Positions 10,701-22,927 of a stretch of 64,000 nt of DNA are shown in pieces (the stretch's first letter is position 1; each line of letters opens with the position of its first letter). The position numbers were made by a program, and so were the translations under genes. Below the pieces are notes generated by a model. The model was not told the origin of the DNA. It worked only from the letters and a program-made list of their open reading frames with translations, and searched no databases. The stretch spans positions 1,590,576-1,654,575 of the forward strand of contig VZQC01007982.1 of NCBI GenBank assembly GCA_009823505.1. The letters are read 5' to 3'. Source of the DNA: Rhizomys pruinosus (taxonomy: Eukaryota > Chordata > Mammalia > Rodentia > Spalacidae).

Positions 10701-10845
10701 GCCGGGCGTGGCAGCGCACACCTTTAATCCTAGCACTCGGGAGGCAGAGGCAGGCGGATCTTTGTGAGTTCAAAGCCAGCCTAATCTACAGAGTGAGTTC
10801 CAGACCAGCTGGGGCTATAGGGAGACCCTGTCTCAAAAGACTATA
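10701..10845 (+). mobile_element. B1 SINE
   Basis: GCCGGGCGTGGCAGCGCAC to ACCCTGTCTCAAAAGAC. Its tail has expanded into the following microsatellite. Confidence 0.93.
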
Positions 10846-10874
10846 CATATATACATATATACATATATACATAT

Positions 10875-10906
<32 letters not shown>
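10842..10906. repeat. (ATATAC)n and (TA)n microsatellite
   Basis: Repeated ATACAT units merge into TA repeats, grown from the tail of the adjacent B1. Confidence 0.9.
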
Positions 10907-10908
<2 letters not shown>

Positions 10909-11105
10909 CTTTATGAGTGTTTTTTTCTGATGGTATGTAAGTGCACCACATGTGTGCATTGCCTGGGAGACCAGAAGAGGGTGTCAGATCCCTAGAACTG
11001 GAATTATGGGCAGTTATGAGCTGTAAAGTGGGTGCTGGGACCCAATCCCAGGTCTTCTACAAGAGCAGCCTGTGCTCTTAACCATGGAGCCATCTCTTCA
11101 GCTCC
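10907..11105 (-). mobile_element. B2 SINE
   Basis: Reverse B2 with ACCAGAAGAGGGTGTCAG and AACCATGGAGCCATCTC. Confidence 0.85.
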
Positions 11106-11279
11106 CTAATCAGTAGTTTCTTTATCCATAAAATAGAGATAATTAAGGTACCAAATTCAGTTGTTGAGAAAATTTAATGAAATAATTTTGGAGAACAGTT
11201 AGTGTATGTAATAAAGCACTTTGTAAGTACTCTGGTTGTGGTACTATTATTATTATTAACTCTTAAAAATGGAATCTTC

Positions 11280-11428
11280 TGGCAGGTGTGGTGGCACATG
11301 CCTTGAATCCCAGCTCTCAGAAGGCAGAAGCTGGTGGATCTCTGTAAGATCAAGGCCAGCTTGGTCTCTATTGGGGGTTCCAGGCCAGTTGGTACTACAG
11401 GGAGACCCTGTCTCAAAAATACTAAAAA
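11280..11428 (+). mobile_element. B1 SINE
   Basis: CTGGCAGGTGTGGTGGCAC to ACCCTGTCTCAAAAATAC and a poly(A) tail. Confidence 0.88.
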
Positions 11429-11740
11429 AAAAAAGTTTGAGTGAAAAAAAATTTTTTTCACAGACTTTAGAAAATTAAATGTTTATCATTTATCAGTCTG
11501 GTAAAGCATCCATTTCATTTCAATTCTAACTAAGAAAAGGAAGACAGAAAATGAATGAGAACAAGAACTAGGAATGATACACAGGCATGAAATCTTATTA
11601 AATATACTTCTTATTTATAAAGAATATGCCAAATTTCTCATTATAAAAGTAGCATACAATCTGACTTTGCTCCTCACTGAAATTCAAAATTCACCTCTGG
11701 TACAAAGAAGATTCCATTTCCTTTTTTTTTTTTTCTATAA

Positions 11741-11963
11741 TCTGTCATCTATCTGTGTATCTGTCTATGTATCTATCCATAATCTATCATCTATCTATCT
11801 ATCTATCTATCATCTATCATCTATCTACCTGTATTTATCATCTATCTATATCACCTACCTATCTACCTATATCTATCATCTAGCTATAGCATCCACCTAT
11901 CTACATACACCTGTCATTAGCTATTATCTATCTATCTATCTAAATCATCTCTTCATTTATCTG
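11741..11963. repeat. Imperfect (CTAT/ATCT)n microsatellite
   Basis: About 220 bases of ATCT-type repeats with interruptions such as CACCTACC. The long open frame across it is an artefact of the tetranucleotide pattern. Confidence 0.9.
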
Positions 11964-11974
11964 TCAGCTATCTA

Positions 11975-12110
11975 ATGCTGTAGTGGAGTTGCTTGATCAT
12001 AGTATAGATCTATTTTAATTTTTGAGGAAGCTCTTCATGTCTATTGAGGTTGTATTCCATTTTAACCAGGGTGTTTTTTTTTTTTTTTTTTTTTACATTG
12101 AAAAAAGGTT
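11975..12110 (-). mobile_element. LINE-1 fragment, left part
   Basis: GTTGCTTGATCATAGTATAG and GAGGAAGCTCTTCATG resemble the reverse complement of L1 ORF2 near its end. It continues beyond the B2 at 12122. Confidence 0.5.
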
Positions 12111-12121
12111 TTGAGGGGGTA

Positions 12122-12332
12122 GGTTGCTAGAGAGATGGCTCAGCAGCTAAGAATGTATTCTGATTGGCAGAAGACCCAAGTTCAGGTCCCAGCATAAGGT
12201 GGCTCACAGTCACCTATACATCCAGCTCTGGGGGTCTGACACCTCTGGTCTCCATGAGCTCCAGCACTCACAGACACACATACCCACACAAAAGCACAGG
12301 CATGTGTATATTAAAAATAAAATAAATTTAAA
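12122..12332 (+). mobile_element. B2 SINE inserted in L1 remnant
   Basis: AGAGAGATGGCTCAGCAGC to an A-rich tail. The tail is included in the first unit of the 168-bp tandem repeat. Confidence 0.8.
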
Positions 12333-12794
12333 ATGGAGTTCCTTATGTAGTTTACATATTAATCATTGCTAGTTGTATAATTTGTAAACATTTTCTCCTG
12401 TTCTATAGGGTGCTTCTTCAGTTGGATGGTTCTTTACTATTGCAAAGCTTGCTAGTTTAAAGCACAGGCATGTGTATATTAAAAATAAAATAAATTTAAA
12501 ATGGAGTTCCTTATGTAGTTTACATATTAATCATTGCTAGTTGTATAATTTGTAAACATTTTCTCCTGTTCTATAGGGTGCTTCTTCAGTTGGATGGTTC
12601 TTTACTATTGCAAAGCTTGCTAGTTTAAAGCACAGGCATGTGTATATTAAAAATAAAATAAATTTAAAATGGAGTTCCTTATGTAGTTTACATATTAATC
12701 ATTGCTAGTTGTATAATTTGTAAACATTTTCTCCTGTTCTATAGGGTGCTTCTTCAGTTGGATGGTTCTTTACTATTGCAAAGCTTGCTAGTTT
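12291..12794. repeat. Three identical tandem copies of 168 bp
   Basis: Units at 12291-12458, 12459-12626 and 12627-12794 start AAAGCACAGGCATGTG and end GCTTGCTAGTTT. I found no difference between them by eye. Each unit joins the end of a B2 tail to an L1-like segment. Confidence 0.95.
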
Positions 12795-12905
12795 TTCACA
12801 ATTTTGTCAGCTTTTGCTTCTGTTTTGTGATTCTTGTCTAATCCTTGCACGCTCTAATATTCTAGGTTGCCTTTCCAGATCCAAAATGTAGTAGTATCTG
12901 AATTC
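12795..12905 (-). mobile_element. LINE-1 fragment, right part
   Basis: It continues the L1-like sequence of the last tandem unit (CACAATTTTGTCAGCTTTTGC), as in old antisense L1 copies. Confidence 0.45.
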
Positions 12906-13422
12906 AGGTGAACTATTTTGATATTTTCCAAAGCTATGTCTTCTAGAAAATATTTATTGGAGTACTTCAGTTTATGTTTTCATAAAGTATGTGGCTGTCA
13001 CTATTCTCAGTATTTCTCTTTTAGCATAGATAGGATAAGCCAATTGGCCTATGTAGGCTATTGTCAAAAGTGTATTCCTAGTTGATCATCTTGGAGCAGA
13101 CATTGTCTTCAGAATCATGGCTTTATCGGTAGAAGTGAGAGAAACAGCAGTGAAGCCAGAGGCATAAAAATCAGTGTTACCTTTCTGTTTTATTTCTCTG
13201 CTTAAGTGATGTTTTAAATATGTTAAAATAAATATTTTAATGTGTTAAATATTTAAATGTGTTAAAAATAAATATTGATTGTAAATTCAACTTAAGATTC
13301 TCCTCTGACAGCTTCCCAGTCTGCTCTACCTGGTCTGTCTTTACTCAGCACATCTATATAAAGAGATGTGTATATGTAATTGATTCTGATTTTTAAGTAG
13401 TTACATTTATTAGTTTTTCTTT

Positions 13423-13601
13423 TATGTATGAGTGTATTACCTGTGTGTATGTATGTAAGTGCACCTGTGTGGTGTTGTGCCCTCAGAGGTCAGAAGAGGG
13501 CGTCAGATTCCCTGGAACTGGAGCAGGTGCTGGGAATCGAACCTGGGTCCTCCACAAGAACGGCCAATGCTCTTAACTGCTGAGTCATCTCTCCATCCCC
13601 A
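13423..13601 (-). mobile_element. B2 SINE
   Basis: Reverse B2 with GGTCAGAAGAGGGCGTCAG and CTGAGTCATCTCTCCATCCCC. Confidence 0.85.
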
Positions 13602-14136
13602 TAATTACATTTTATAAAGCCACAAAGAACAATAAAGTATTCAAGATGGATTGACTGCTCTTGTGGGAAATTCAGAGTTAGGTTTCTTTGAACCCCTGAC
13701 CAACATTTTTTTTTCTGCATAACCTTGATTGGTGGGTATTTCTGTTTAATGACTCCTCATTGTTGATTCATTGGCATCAAACTCATAGTCAGCAGCACTA
13801 AGACCATATCTGACTGAAGCTTGTTTAACACATCTATTTCTCTGTAAGACACACAATGACCTTCCATTAGACATTACTTTACTACGCCTAGAGGCCATTT
13901 GAAAGAGTAGCCACCAAAAAACAATGCAAAATTTGAAAACTGTGGCACCAAACAGAACATGAAATGGCAGGTTTGTACAATATGAGACTTGAAACAAGAC
14001 AGCAGATCTTAGCCGAGGATGTGCTTATGGAGCTTAGGAGCTTAGATATTCTGCCATTCTGCACATGTCTGAATATTCATAGAAGGGTCACAAGCCTTGA
14101 TTGTGGTATTACAAATAATGTATAATTATTAGGTGA

Positions 14137-14264
14137 CTTTGTATATATGGATCTGTGAATAATCAGATTTTCTGTAAATATGCACATATATATAAGCATG
14201 GCTTTGTATATATGGATCTGTGAATAATCAGATTTTCTATAAATATGCACATATATAAGCATGG
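14137..14264. repeat. Tandem duplication, two copies of about 65 bp
   Basis: CTTTGTATATATGGATCTGTG starts at 14137 and 14202. The copies differ at one base and by a TA unit near the right end. Confidence 0.95.
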
Positions 14265-14576
14265 CTTTGAGTATGCTACTTTTATTACATTCAGAGTATG
14301 ATTCATTTAATTATGTTACTTCACAATATTTCCATGAAACTGCTAGATCTGTTGTATTTTTATGAAGTGATCCTAGGGATCTATTGTAATTTAACTGTTG
14401 CAGGTAATGGTAATATGTTTCACTTTCCTTATTGATAAATAGTAACATAATAAAAAGATGAAATGTATCTAACACATTGCCCTCAGCACTCAATGAATGC
14501 AATAAGAAGAAATACATGGACTTTGCAGTCTCCTCCCTCACCATCTATTAGACCTTATTAAACTACTAAATCTCAA

Positions 14577-14740
14577 GCCGGGCATGGTGGCGCATGCCTT
14601 TAATCCTAGCACTTGGGAGGCAGAGGCAGGCGGATCTTTGTGAGTTCAAGGCCAGCCTAGTCTACAGAGCGAATTCCAGGACAGCTGGGGCTACAGGGAG
14701 ACCCTGTCTCAAAAAGACAAAAAAAACAATAATAATAAAA
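14577..14740 (+). mobile_element. B1 SINE
   Basis: GCCGGGCATGGTGGCGCATG to ACCCTGTCTCAAAAAGAC. The flanks AACTACTAAATCTCA (14561) and after the tail (14746) form an exact target-site duplication. Confidence 0.95.
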
Positions 14741-15199
14741 AAATTAACTACTAAATCTCAAATTGATTCTTTTTCCAAGAGTGGAGTTAATGTACTACTT
14801 TATTATTTTTTGATGATATAATGTTATTTATTAGATGATCTAAGGAGAAAACACAAATTCAGAACACAACATTAAAATGAATCAAAGAGAGCTTCAATAA
14901 AACATTGGCTTTGAAAAATAAATATATAAATAAATAGATAAATAAATAGAATCAAAGAGAAAAAAAACTAAAGTTAAACCTAGAAGGAAACAAATCTATT
15001 GGTAACATAATCTCATGGTAGGAGAAGAAAGCTGGAATTTAATATATTATTTCTTTTTTTTTTTTAATTTCAACTGTGTACTCTGTGAGGTTTATTCTAA
15101 GGCTAGTAAAAGCAAAAAAAAAAAAGTGTGCTTTGTATTAGTGGCCTAGGTTTAGTCATTCTAGAATTCTTTTTGTATCAGTTTTTGTTTGTTTGTTGT

Positions 15200-15362
15200 T
15201 CTGTTGTTTTGTTTTATTTTGTTTTTGAGACAGGGTTCTCCCTATAGCCCCAGCTGGTCTGGAACTCACGATGGAACTTGTTAGGAAACTCAGAGACATC
15301 AGCCTGGCTCTGCCTCCCTAGTACTGGGATTAGGCTGTGTGCTACCAATGCCCTAGCTTTTG
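15200..15362 (-). mobile_element. B1 SINE, diverged
   Basis: TTTGAGACAGGGTTCTCCC through GTGTGCTACCAATGCCC, with an insertion in the middle. Confidence 0.8.
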
Positions 15363-15549
15363 TGTATCCTTTTTAAGTTAAGCATATGACTAATACTATT
15401 GTGCTGCTGGGAATCAGGGTTTTCTTGATCTGAGAAAAGAGATATTAAATAGGATAAAAAGAGGAAGAATTCTCTAGGATCCGGGTTAAAAAACTGGAAT
15501 TAGCATCAAAGGTAATTCATGGTTTTGTTTTAAAAAGTATATAGAAAGG

Positions 15550-15908
15550 GGCTGACGAGATGGCTCAGCGGTTAAGAGTGCTGACTCCTCTTCCCAGCAC
15601 CCACATGGCAGCTAAGAACTGTCTTTAAGCTGGGCATGGTGGCACATGCCTTTAATCCCAGCACTTGGAAGGCAGAGGCAGGCAGATCTCTGTGAGTTCA
15701 AGGCCAGCCTGGTCTACAGTTCCAGAGTTCCAGGCCAGCTGGGACTACAGGGAGACCCTGTCTCAAAAAAAAAAAAAAAAAAAAGAGAGAGAAATAGCTC
15801 TGGCTGTCCTGGCACTCGCTATGTTGTCCAGGCTAGCCTCTAACTCACAGAGATCTGCCTGTGTCTGCCTCCCAAGTACTGGGATTAAAGGTGTGTGCCA
15901 ACCCGCCC
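15550..15908. mobile_element. SINE cluster: B2 head, B1 (+), B1 (-)
   Basis: 15550-15627 is a B2 with its body deleted. 15628-15785 is a full forward B1. 15793-15908 is a reverse partial B1 (CACTCGCTATGTTGTCCAGG to GTGTGTGCCAACCC). The two B1 copies face each other across a poly(A) tract and could fold back. Confidence 0.88.
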
Positions 15909-16651
15909 CCTGCTGAATTTATTTTTTTACATTAGTAAAAAAAACTACACAGGCTAGACTAGACTATGTATGTAACTACACAAACCTGGAGGATAAACAC
16001 TTTCTCAAGGTTTTCTTTTCATTTTAGGATCAAGAATAATAATACCCTTAAAATATAAATAACTATTTTCATGTTAACACATGTAGATATGAACATTCCA
16101 AGGAGTTTCAAGGCATGAATGGAAATTGAAAATAGGTAAATATTAGAATAAGAATATTCAGTACCCTAAATCTGAAAGTAAAATTGGATCTCATTATACA
16201 ATATGAAAAGGACTACAAAACCCCTAGCACAAAAGAGGTCTGCTTTCTTTCTTTTGATGTGGCTTTGCAGAGGAGCTGCAATTAGTGGTGATAGGCGTTG
16301 CACGTGTAGCTCAAAGGAGCTAGATGCAAGACTGCAGCAGTGCAAAACCCAATATGCTATAACCCTTACTGACATATAATTTTATTGTCTCCTTAGAAAG
16401 CATAATTTTTATGTTATCAGAATCCTCCAACCCATTAACTCACAAATGCAATTATAAATGCATTATAAATTCACCCGAACTGATAAAAAAAATCAAAGTA
16501 GCAAATTGATTTGAAGTGAAGGATGGGGTTAAGATGGAGAAATGGTGGTCAAGTTGCACATGCAATGTTGCCCACCCTGATGGTTCAAAGAAGACATGCC
16601 TACACCCACAGATGAATACTCCTGATACAAAAGCTTCTTTTAAAAGCAATC

Positions 16652-16775
16652 GGGCCTGATAAAGCTGCTCTCTGCCAAGCTTGGCAACCTGAGTTTGATC
16701 CCTGGGGCTTGCATCGTGGAAAGAGAAAAAGATTCCCACAGATTGTCCTCTGCCATGCACATACACATACAACTG
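16652..16775 (+). mobile_element. B3-type SINE
   Basis: GCCAAGCTTGGCAACCTGAG, TTTGATCCCTGGGGC and TTGTCCTCTGCCATGCAC are the B3 pattern. Confidence 0.65.
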
Positions 16776-17689
16776 TGGTACTGTAAGTTAATACATACAA
16801 GCACACACATCGATAAGTAAATGTAATAAAATAAATAGATTTTTGATTTTAGCATGTTAATTTTTTCTTGGCCCGATAATAGCCTTATAAGTTATACCTG
16901 ATAATGTTTTTTTTGTGACAATTTCACACATTTTGGTCATATTCACCCCTCTCACCCCTTCCTGTCCCCTCGCCTACTGGCTATCTCCGCTCCATTCTAT
17001 TTCATGCCTTCACGTTTTGTTGGGCTGACCAATGAATGTTAATTAACAGTTCATAAGCAAAAGCTGGTGAGAAGTTATTTACAGGATCGTGGCACCTTAC
17101 CAGTGGGGACAGCACTGGGGAAGATCCCATGTCCCAGCAGTTATTAACTGCTAATAGCTCCAAAAAGAGGGGTGGGGCTTTGCGAACCACCCTCACCCCA
17201 GAGGGAGTGTTGATGGGCCAAATCTTGTGGGTCTGGTGCAGATAATCCCAGCTGCTGTGAGATCATGAGTGCAATGGCCACCTCATGCCTGGAAGACAGC
17301 TTTCCACAGCCTTCTCTTCCTCTGACATTCCATCTGCCCCCCGCCCGCCTTGGCGTTCCTTAGTCTTTGGAAGGGGTGATACAGACTTCCTGTTTAGGGA
17401 TGAGCACCCAACATTCACATTCACTTTCCCTCAGCCCCTTGACCAGTTTGGAGTCTGCAGTCACCAATGCCCACTGCAAAAAGAAGCTTCTCTGACCAAA
17501 GCTGAGAGCTGCACAAATCCCCAGGCAGAAGCATATGTATGGCATTTACTATGCAAAGTCACATTATAGTGATACCTTGAAAAGACAGTCTGACTCTTAG
17601 CATCCATTTTAAGGCCAGGAGCAGACTTAAACTGCTGAGAGCTTTGTGTCCTTCAAGTTCTTTCGAACTTTCTAACAAAAGCGTTGCTC

Positions 17690-17925
17690 TTTTTTTTTAA
17701 TTTTTTATTTATTTTTTGTGTAGGAATGTTCCTGTCTAGCTTGTCGTTTGTGCACCCTGTGTCGTGCAATGCCACGGAGGTCGCAGAGGAGGGTGTAGGA
17801 TTCCCCCTGGAAAATGGAGTTAAAGAATGTTCTCAGCAATCCATGTGGGTGCTGAGCGATAAACAACCGGTCCGCTTCAAGAGCAATCAGCGCTAACTCG
17901 CTAGCCTTCTCTTCCAGCCCCCAAA
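17690..17925 (-). mobile_element. B2 SINE
   Basis: Reverse B2 with TCGTGCAATGCCACGGAGG and GTGGGTGCTGAGCGATAAAC; the head is disrupted. Confidence 0.8.
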
Positions 17926-18164
17926 AGCTTGCTTTTTTATTGCAGCATATCCAGCATGAAATGGGGAAGTAAAAACAGAAATGTCTTATTAGAGAAGAGT
18001 TTTGCCCTTATGATTTAGAATAGCACGTATACAACCACAAACAAAATTGGTTATATATTTAATCCCACCTATTGGGATTAAATTGCTTGAAACACAGATG
18101 AGATAATTATTTCATAATTGTGAATGAGAAAAGCATGATTTGCAGTGGTTTGATACACATGTTG

Positions 18165-18318
18165 CTCATGGCGATGCACACCTTTAGTCCCAGCGTTTGG
18201 GAGACAGAGGCACGTAGATCTCTGGGAGTTCAACTCTAGCCTGATCTACATAGTAAATTCCAGCCCAGCTGGGACTACAGGGATATCCTGTATCAAAAGA
18301 CAAAAAAAAAAAAAAATA
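18165..18318 (+). mobile_element. B1 SINE
   Basis: GGCGATGCACACCTTTAGTCC to ATATCCTGTATCAAAAGAC and poly(A). Confidence 0.85.
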
Positions 18319-18504
18319 ATAATAATATACAGAAAGGAAGGTCCATAAAAGAAGACAAGGGTTTATAGGTCCGGTCACACAGAGGAACACACATCAGTGA
18401 GCGTATCCACATTATAGAGCAACTAATATTACTAAATTTTTTTTTGAACCACAGGCCTAAAAATCTTACTCATATCTAAGGCCAATTACCATTTTCTTGT
18501 TTTT

Positions 18505-18713
18505 AAATTTTATGTATTTTTTTTGTGTCTGCAGGTAGGTAGGTGCATCCGTGTCATGCAATGCTGCAGAGATCAGTAGAGGGTGTCGGATTCCACTGGA
18601 AATGGAGTTAAAAGAATTGTTCCTTTAGCTGCCATGTGGGTGCTGGGAATCGACCCCGGGTCCTCTGCAAGAGCAGTCAGTGCTCTTAACCTCTGAGCCA
18701 TCTCTCCAGCCCC
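18505..18713 (-). mobile_element. B2 SINE
   Basis: Reverse B2 ending ACCTCTGAGCCATCTCTCC. Confidence 0.9.
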
Positions 18714-19234
18714 ACCATTTTCAGAGTTGTCCAGCTTGAGGGAACTGGTTCATGCTTGTTCTGGCTGTGTAATCAGATGCTTAAAGACACATAGGCAGGT
18801 GCTGCATCTTTGCCAGGCCCCAGAACACACCTGGAATTTTCAGAAAGTGAAGCATTCACCTCTGAAGATGAGTTCAGAATCCCAAAGGGTTGTGCTGATT
18901 AATCTGCTAGGCTGCTCAGAACCATCACGCATGGTTTCTTACCTAAGGCAGCCATAATACCAGCTAGTCTCATGGGTCAGGTGACCCAGTATCAAAGGTC
19001 CCTGCCCTTCAGCCTACATCCACTGCTGAATTCTTGTCTTTCTCTGTGCAGTGTGAATTACAGATGGCATCAGAGTGAACTCCCGGAGTTGGCATGTGCT
19101 GTTTCCAGACCTCAAGGGACCTTCTTGTGTACCCTGTTTCTTTCTGTGTAGCAGAAGTGGGATGTGTGGGCATTTCTCCTTTCCCTTGGAGAGACTGGTC
19201 CAGCATTCCTCAGATCACAGGACCTTCAAAAGTC

Positions 19235-19392
19235 TTAGGTAGATAGGTCTGTTAGCACTTGCCTTTAATCCTAGCACTAGGGAGGGAGAGCCAAGTGGAT
19301 CTCTGAAAGTTCAAGGTTAACCTGGTAGACATAGCAAGTTCCAGGCCAGCTGGGGCTACAGGAAGACCCTGTCCTCAAAAAAAAAAAATAAT
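19235..19392 (+). mobile_element. B1 SINE
   Basis: TGCCTTTAATCCTAGCACTAG to AAGACCCTGTCCTC and poly(A). Confidence 0.85.
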
Positions 19393-19402
19393 AAATAAAT
19401 TT

Positions 19403-19539
19403 GGGATGGCATGTGGCACCGCCTTTACTCCAGTGCTCTGGGGAGGCAGAGGCAGGCGATCTCTGTGGGTTCAAGGCCAGCCTGTTCTACAAAGTGAGTT
19501 CCAGGCAGCTGGCTACAGGGAGACCTGTCTCAAAAAGAC

Positions 19540-19586
<47 letters not shown>

Positions 19587-19588
19587 AT
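19403..19588 (+). mobile_element. B1 SINE with (AAAT)n tail
   Basis: A second forward B1 with a tail expanded into about 13 TAAA units (19538-19588). Confidence 0.88.
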
Positions 19589-20907
19589 CATGAAGTATGT
19601 GGCAGACACTTGACACTTTTACTTGAGACCCTTGGCACGCACACACACTTGTAATTTCCTGTGTATTTGGTTCTCTTAATGACATTGGTGCTTGGGGTCA
19701 GCAGGATGTATTTTGGGGTACTCAGCAAGCCGGATTTTGACAGAGAGAAACTGTTAACATAGCCCTGAGAAAAACTCAAAAAACCATGTGCTGTTAACAT
19801 GTCTAAGTGAGCTAATTAATTGCTTCTGTTTTTGTCTCTCTGTCATGAGAAGATGAAAAATGGTCTGTTTTCCTAATCACATCTCCAGACCGTGCACCTC
19901 AGACTGTTTATCTGTACAAAGCTGGCTGACGAGGCTCCCACAGGGTAACCAGGCAGCACTAGGCTAAGTCTGCAGTAGTTGATAGGCAACATCCAGGATC
20001 ACTTGACTTTTTAGGAGACCTATTTGAATCTTAAGTAGTAATAGGCTGGAGAATTATTCACCCTGCCTCCTTTAAGGGTAATTATATCTGTCATTCCTTT
20101 AGCAATACAATATTGATTTCTATTGCCTGAGAGAGTAGCTTACAAGGTTTTACTTCACGAAGGACTCAAGCAAGGGAAATAACAGAGTCTGTACTGATTA
20201 TCATATATGTAAAGTGCATGTTTATAGACTGTGGTTTTTACCACTGGGGTTCATGAAGTGGGTGGGCCACTGCAAACCAGACCTTGGTCTACACTGTCTT
20301 GAATACCTGACTGTTCTTCAACAGAGGGCTCATAGAGGCACTTTAGTTTCCTAGGGTTCAATGACATCATGGTCTGTCCAATATCCTAGAATTGTCTGAC
20401 ATTACCTTTTACTCAGTGAGTAGTTTACTCTGAGATAAAACTTAGTGTACAACAAGCTTACTAAGGAGTGCTAGACTCAATTTCACCATGGAAGAAAATT
20501 AAGTAAGACTGAGCAGAGAGGGAAGGTAAGGCTAACAGGGAATTTCAACAAAGACCTCAGCTGAGCATGGAAGGAGCTCAAGGGCTGTTCCGTCAAAGTG
20601 ACCCAGGAGCTGAGGTAAGTCTTTATGTAGGCTGGAGGCTCTTGGAGTAACAGATATGGCCTCGGGCAGGATAGCTTGTTAGCTTCAGGCAGTTTTCTAA
20701 CAAGGCGGAGAATGGACTTGTCAGTGGCAGCATCCCCAGCAGCTGCTGAAGACTCCCAGTTCCTGAATATGGACCCCTCCTGTGATATATCAACTACCTT
20801 TATCAGCTATAAAGCTGGTACCAGAACTATACCAGGCAGTCCAAATCACAAGTGGAGAACGTTCAACACATTGGCCCTGAGCAGATTCCTATTCTTCGTC
20901 TTTTATT

Positions 20908-20945
20908 ATCCTAATAATAATAATTATTTTTATTATTAATAATTT
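20908..20945. repeat. (TAA)n/(TTA)n low-complexity run
   Basis: AATAATAATAATTATTTTTATTATTAATAA, partly self-complementary. Confidence 0.8.
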
Positions 20946-21059
20946 AACAATTTTGGCAACTTATACATAGCATAAACTCCTTTGAAGCATTTTAAGTTCA
21001 CAATTCAGGGTATTAAGTATGTTCACAGTGTGTGCTCACTGCCACCCCTGATTACATAG

Positions 21060-21460
21060 TATCTGTGTATCTCAATAGAATCATAGCTCCAGGTAGAAGG
21101 TCACCCCCTACCCCCTTGTTGCCCTTCAGTCCCCGGCAGCATTCTGTCTTATATTCTCTTTGTATTTGTCTACTCTGCGTACCTCATGTAAACAGAATCA
21201 CACAATAATGGGTTTTCCGTGTCCGTCACATTTAACTTAACATGTTTTCCAGCTCATCCACATTCTAGCATGTATCAGTATTTCAGCCATTTTTAACCCT
21301 CGGTCATATTCTGATGTATGTATACAATACTTTTTGACCACATTCATTTCCTGATGCATGTGAATTGCTTCTGAATTTTGTCTATGATGACTAATGCTGC
21401 TATGAATATTGATGTAAAATACTGTCTCAGTCCTGGTTTTCAATGCTTCGAGTCATATAG
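21060..21460 (-). mobile_element. Old LINE-1 remnant
   Basis: CATGTAAACAGAATCACAC, TGCTGCTATGAATATTGATG and TTTTGACCACATTCATTTCC match the reverse complement of ancient mammalian L1 3' regions. Strongly decayed. Confidence 0.6.
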
Positions 21461-22899
21461 TAAGAAACAGCATATTGCTTGGAGATGTGGAACCCTAAAA
21501 AAAAAAAAAAAGAAAGAAATAGCATATTGCTAACATAATTAAATTTTCAATGATAATAATTCAACACATTTGTCCAGAATAGCCATTATTAAGAGAGCAT
21601 AATTCTTGTAGTACACAAAATTATAATTATTTAATAATTTTCCTTTCATCCATCAAATATATGATAATCTGTTAAGCACTTGACATTCACCATGTCTTGA
21701 ATAATTACCGTAGGTGGTAGGTATGAATTGAATTTAGTGATTGATATTTACCATTATTGAATGGTAAATGGAATTCTAGCATAACCTTTGAAGAAAGAAA
21801 TATAAATTTTTTATACTAGGTTTATTAAATGGAAAACCTGAGGTTCAGAGAGGTTAATGCCTTGCCTAAGGTTACATAGATTGATGTTAGCAACCCAGGC
21901 TTAGAGACTAAGCTGCTTTCCTCAAAGACTTCTCATTCTTACTTTCCTTCAGTTCTTACTCTTCTATTTAGAGACCAATTAGACCTTTAGATACATATTA
22001 AAAGACTTTACCTTTGAGAACCCACTTAATTACTTTGAGGTACAAAATTTTAAAGCATTGTAGGTTGTTAATAATAGCTATGTTCAATGGCCATCCCATT
22101 CATATATCTGATAAAAGTATCAGCCAAGTAGATTGTCTCAGTGGAAGCATCCAGATAGTCAGGGTACCAATCCCCCCCCAACATCCCCATCTGGAGACCC
22201 CCACCCCACCCCACCCCCACTTTGTCTTTTATTGCCATGACAGAACCTGAAATATGTAGGCCAGGCTAAAACTTTCAGTTTCATTGCTTTGAAAATAATC
22301 TTTCTATCCTAGATTCTTTCACTCTCTATATAAAAATTTATAGTTGACTAAGAAAATTATTTTTGAGTATTTTGTCTCCTTTTCCAGAAACAAAAACATA
22401 TTTTCAGATATTTACACAGTAGAACCATTATATTAAATCAGAATAAATAGAAAATTACCTTAGTTTTTATATTAGTAATTATTTAAAGCTGATTTTTCTG
22501 TTCTTATATTTGGATAAAAATATATCACACAGCTGATAAAATAAATAGGGTGCTTTGGCCTAGACTGGTGATATATTTATAGACAAAGGGATATAATTCA
22601 TACAGTCAGTATTTTTAAGTCTCTATGCTATGGTTAAAAAAACACACTGAGAAATATATGAAATATTCCAATAACAGTATTGTTGCCAGGTAAGGATAGG
22701 TACAGGTTTAGTAAAAGTTGTAAGCAGAGGTGCAGATATCTGTGTGAAGAAGCCAAGTTAGATCAAAGGGGGAGTCTCTCTGTCAAATTCCCGTGCTATT
22801 GTATGAAGTTGAATCAGGATACGACTTTTGTTGGCTAACAATTTTTTTCTTAATGAAATTTTCTTGTTACAGTGTTTGTTTTCAAAGCTATCATGTCTT

Positions 22900-22927
22900 T
22901 TGTTTTGTTTTGTTTTGTTTTGTTTTA
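22900..22927. repeat. (GTTTT)n simple repeat
   Basis: Five TGTTT units in tandem in an otherwise unique region. Confidence 0.9.

Noticed and set aside
11574..11975. 133-codon open frame
   Set aside because: Most of it translates a CTAT-type microsatellite, which is open in several frames by chance.
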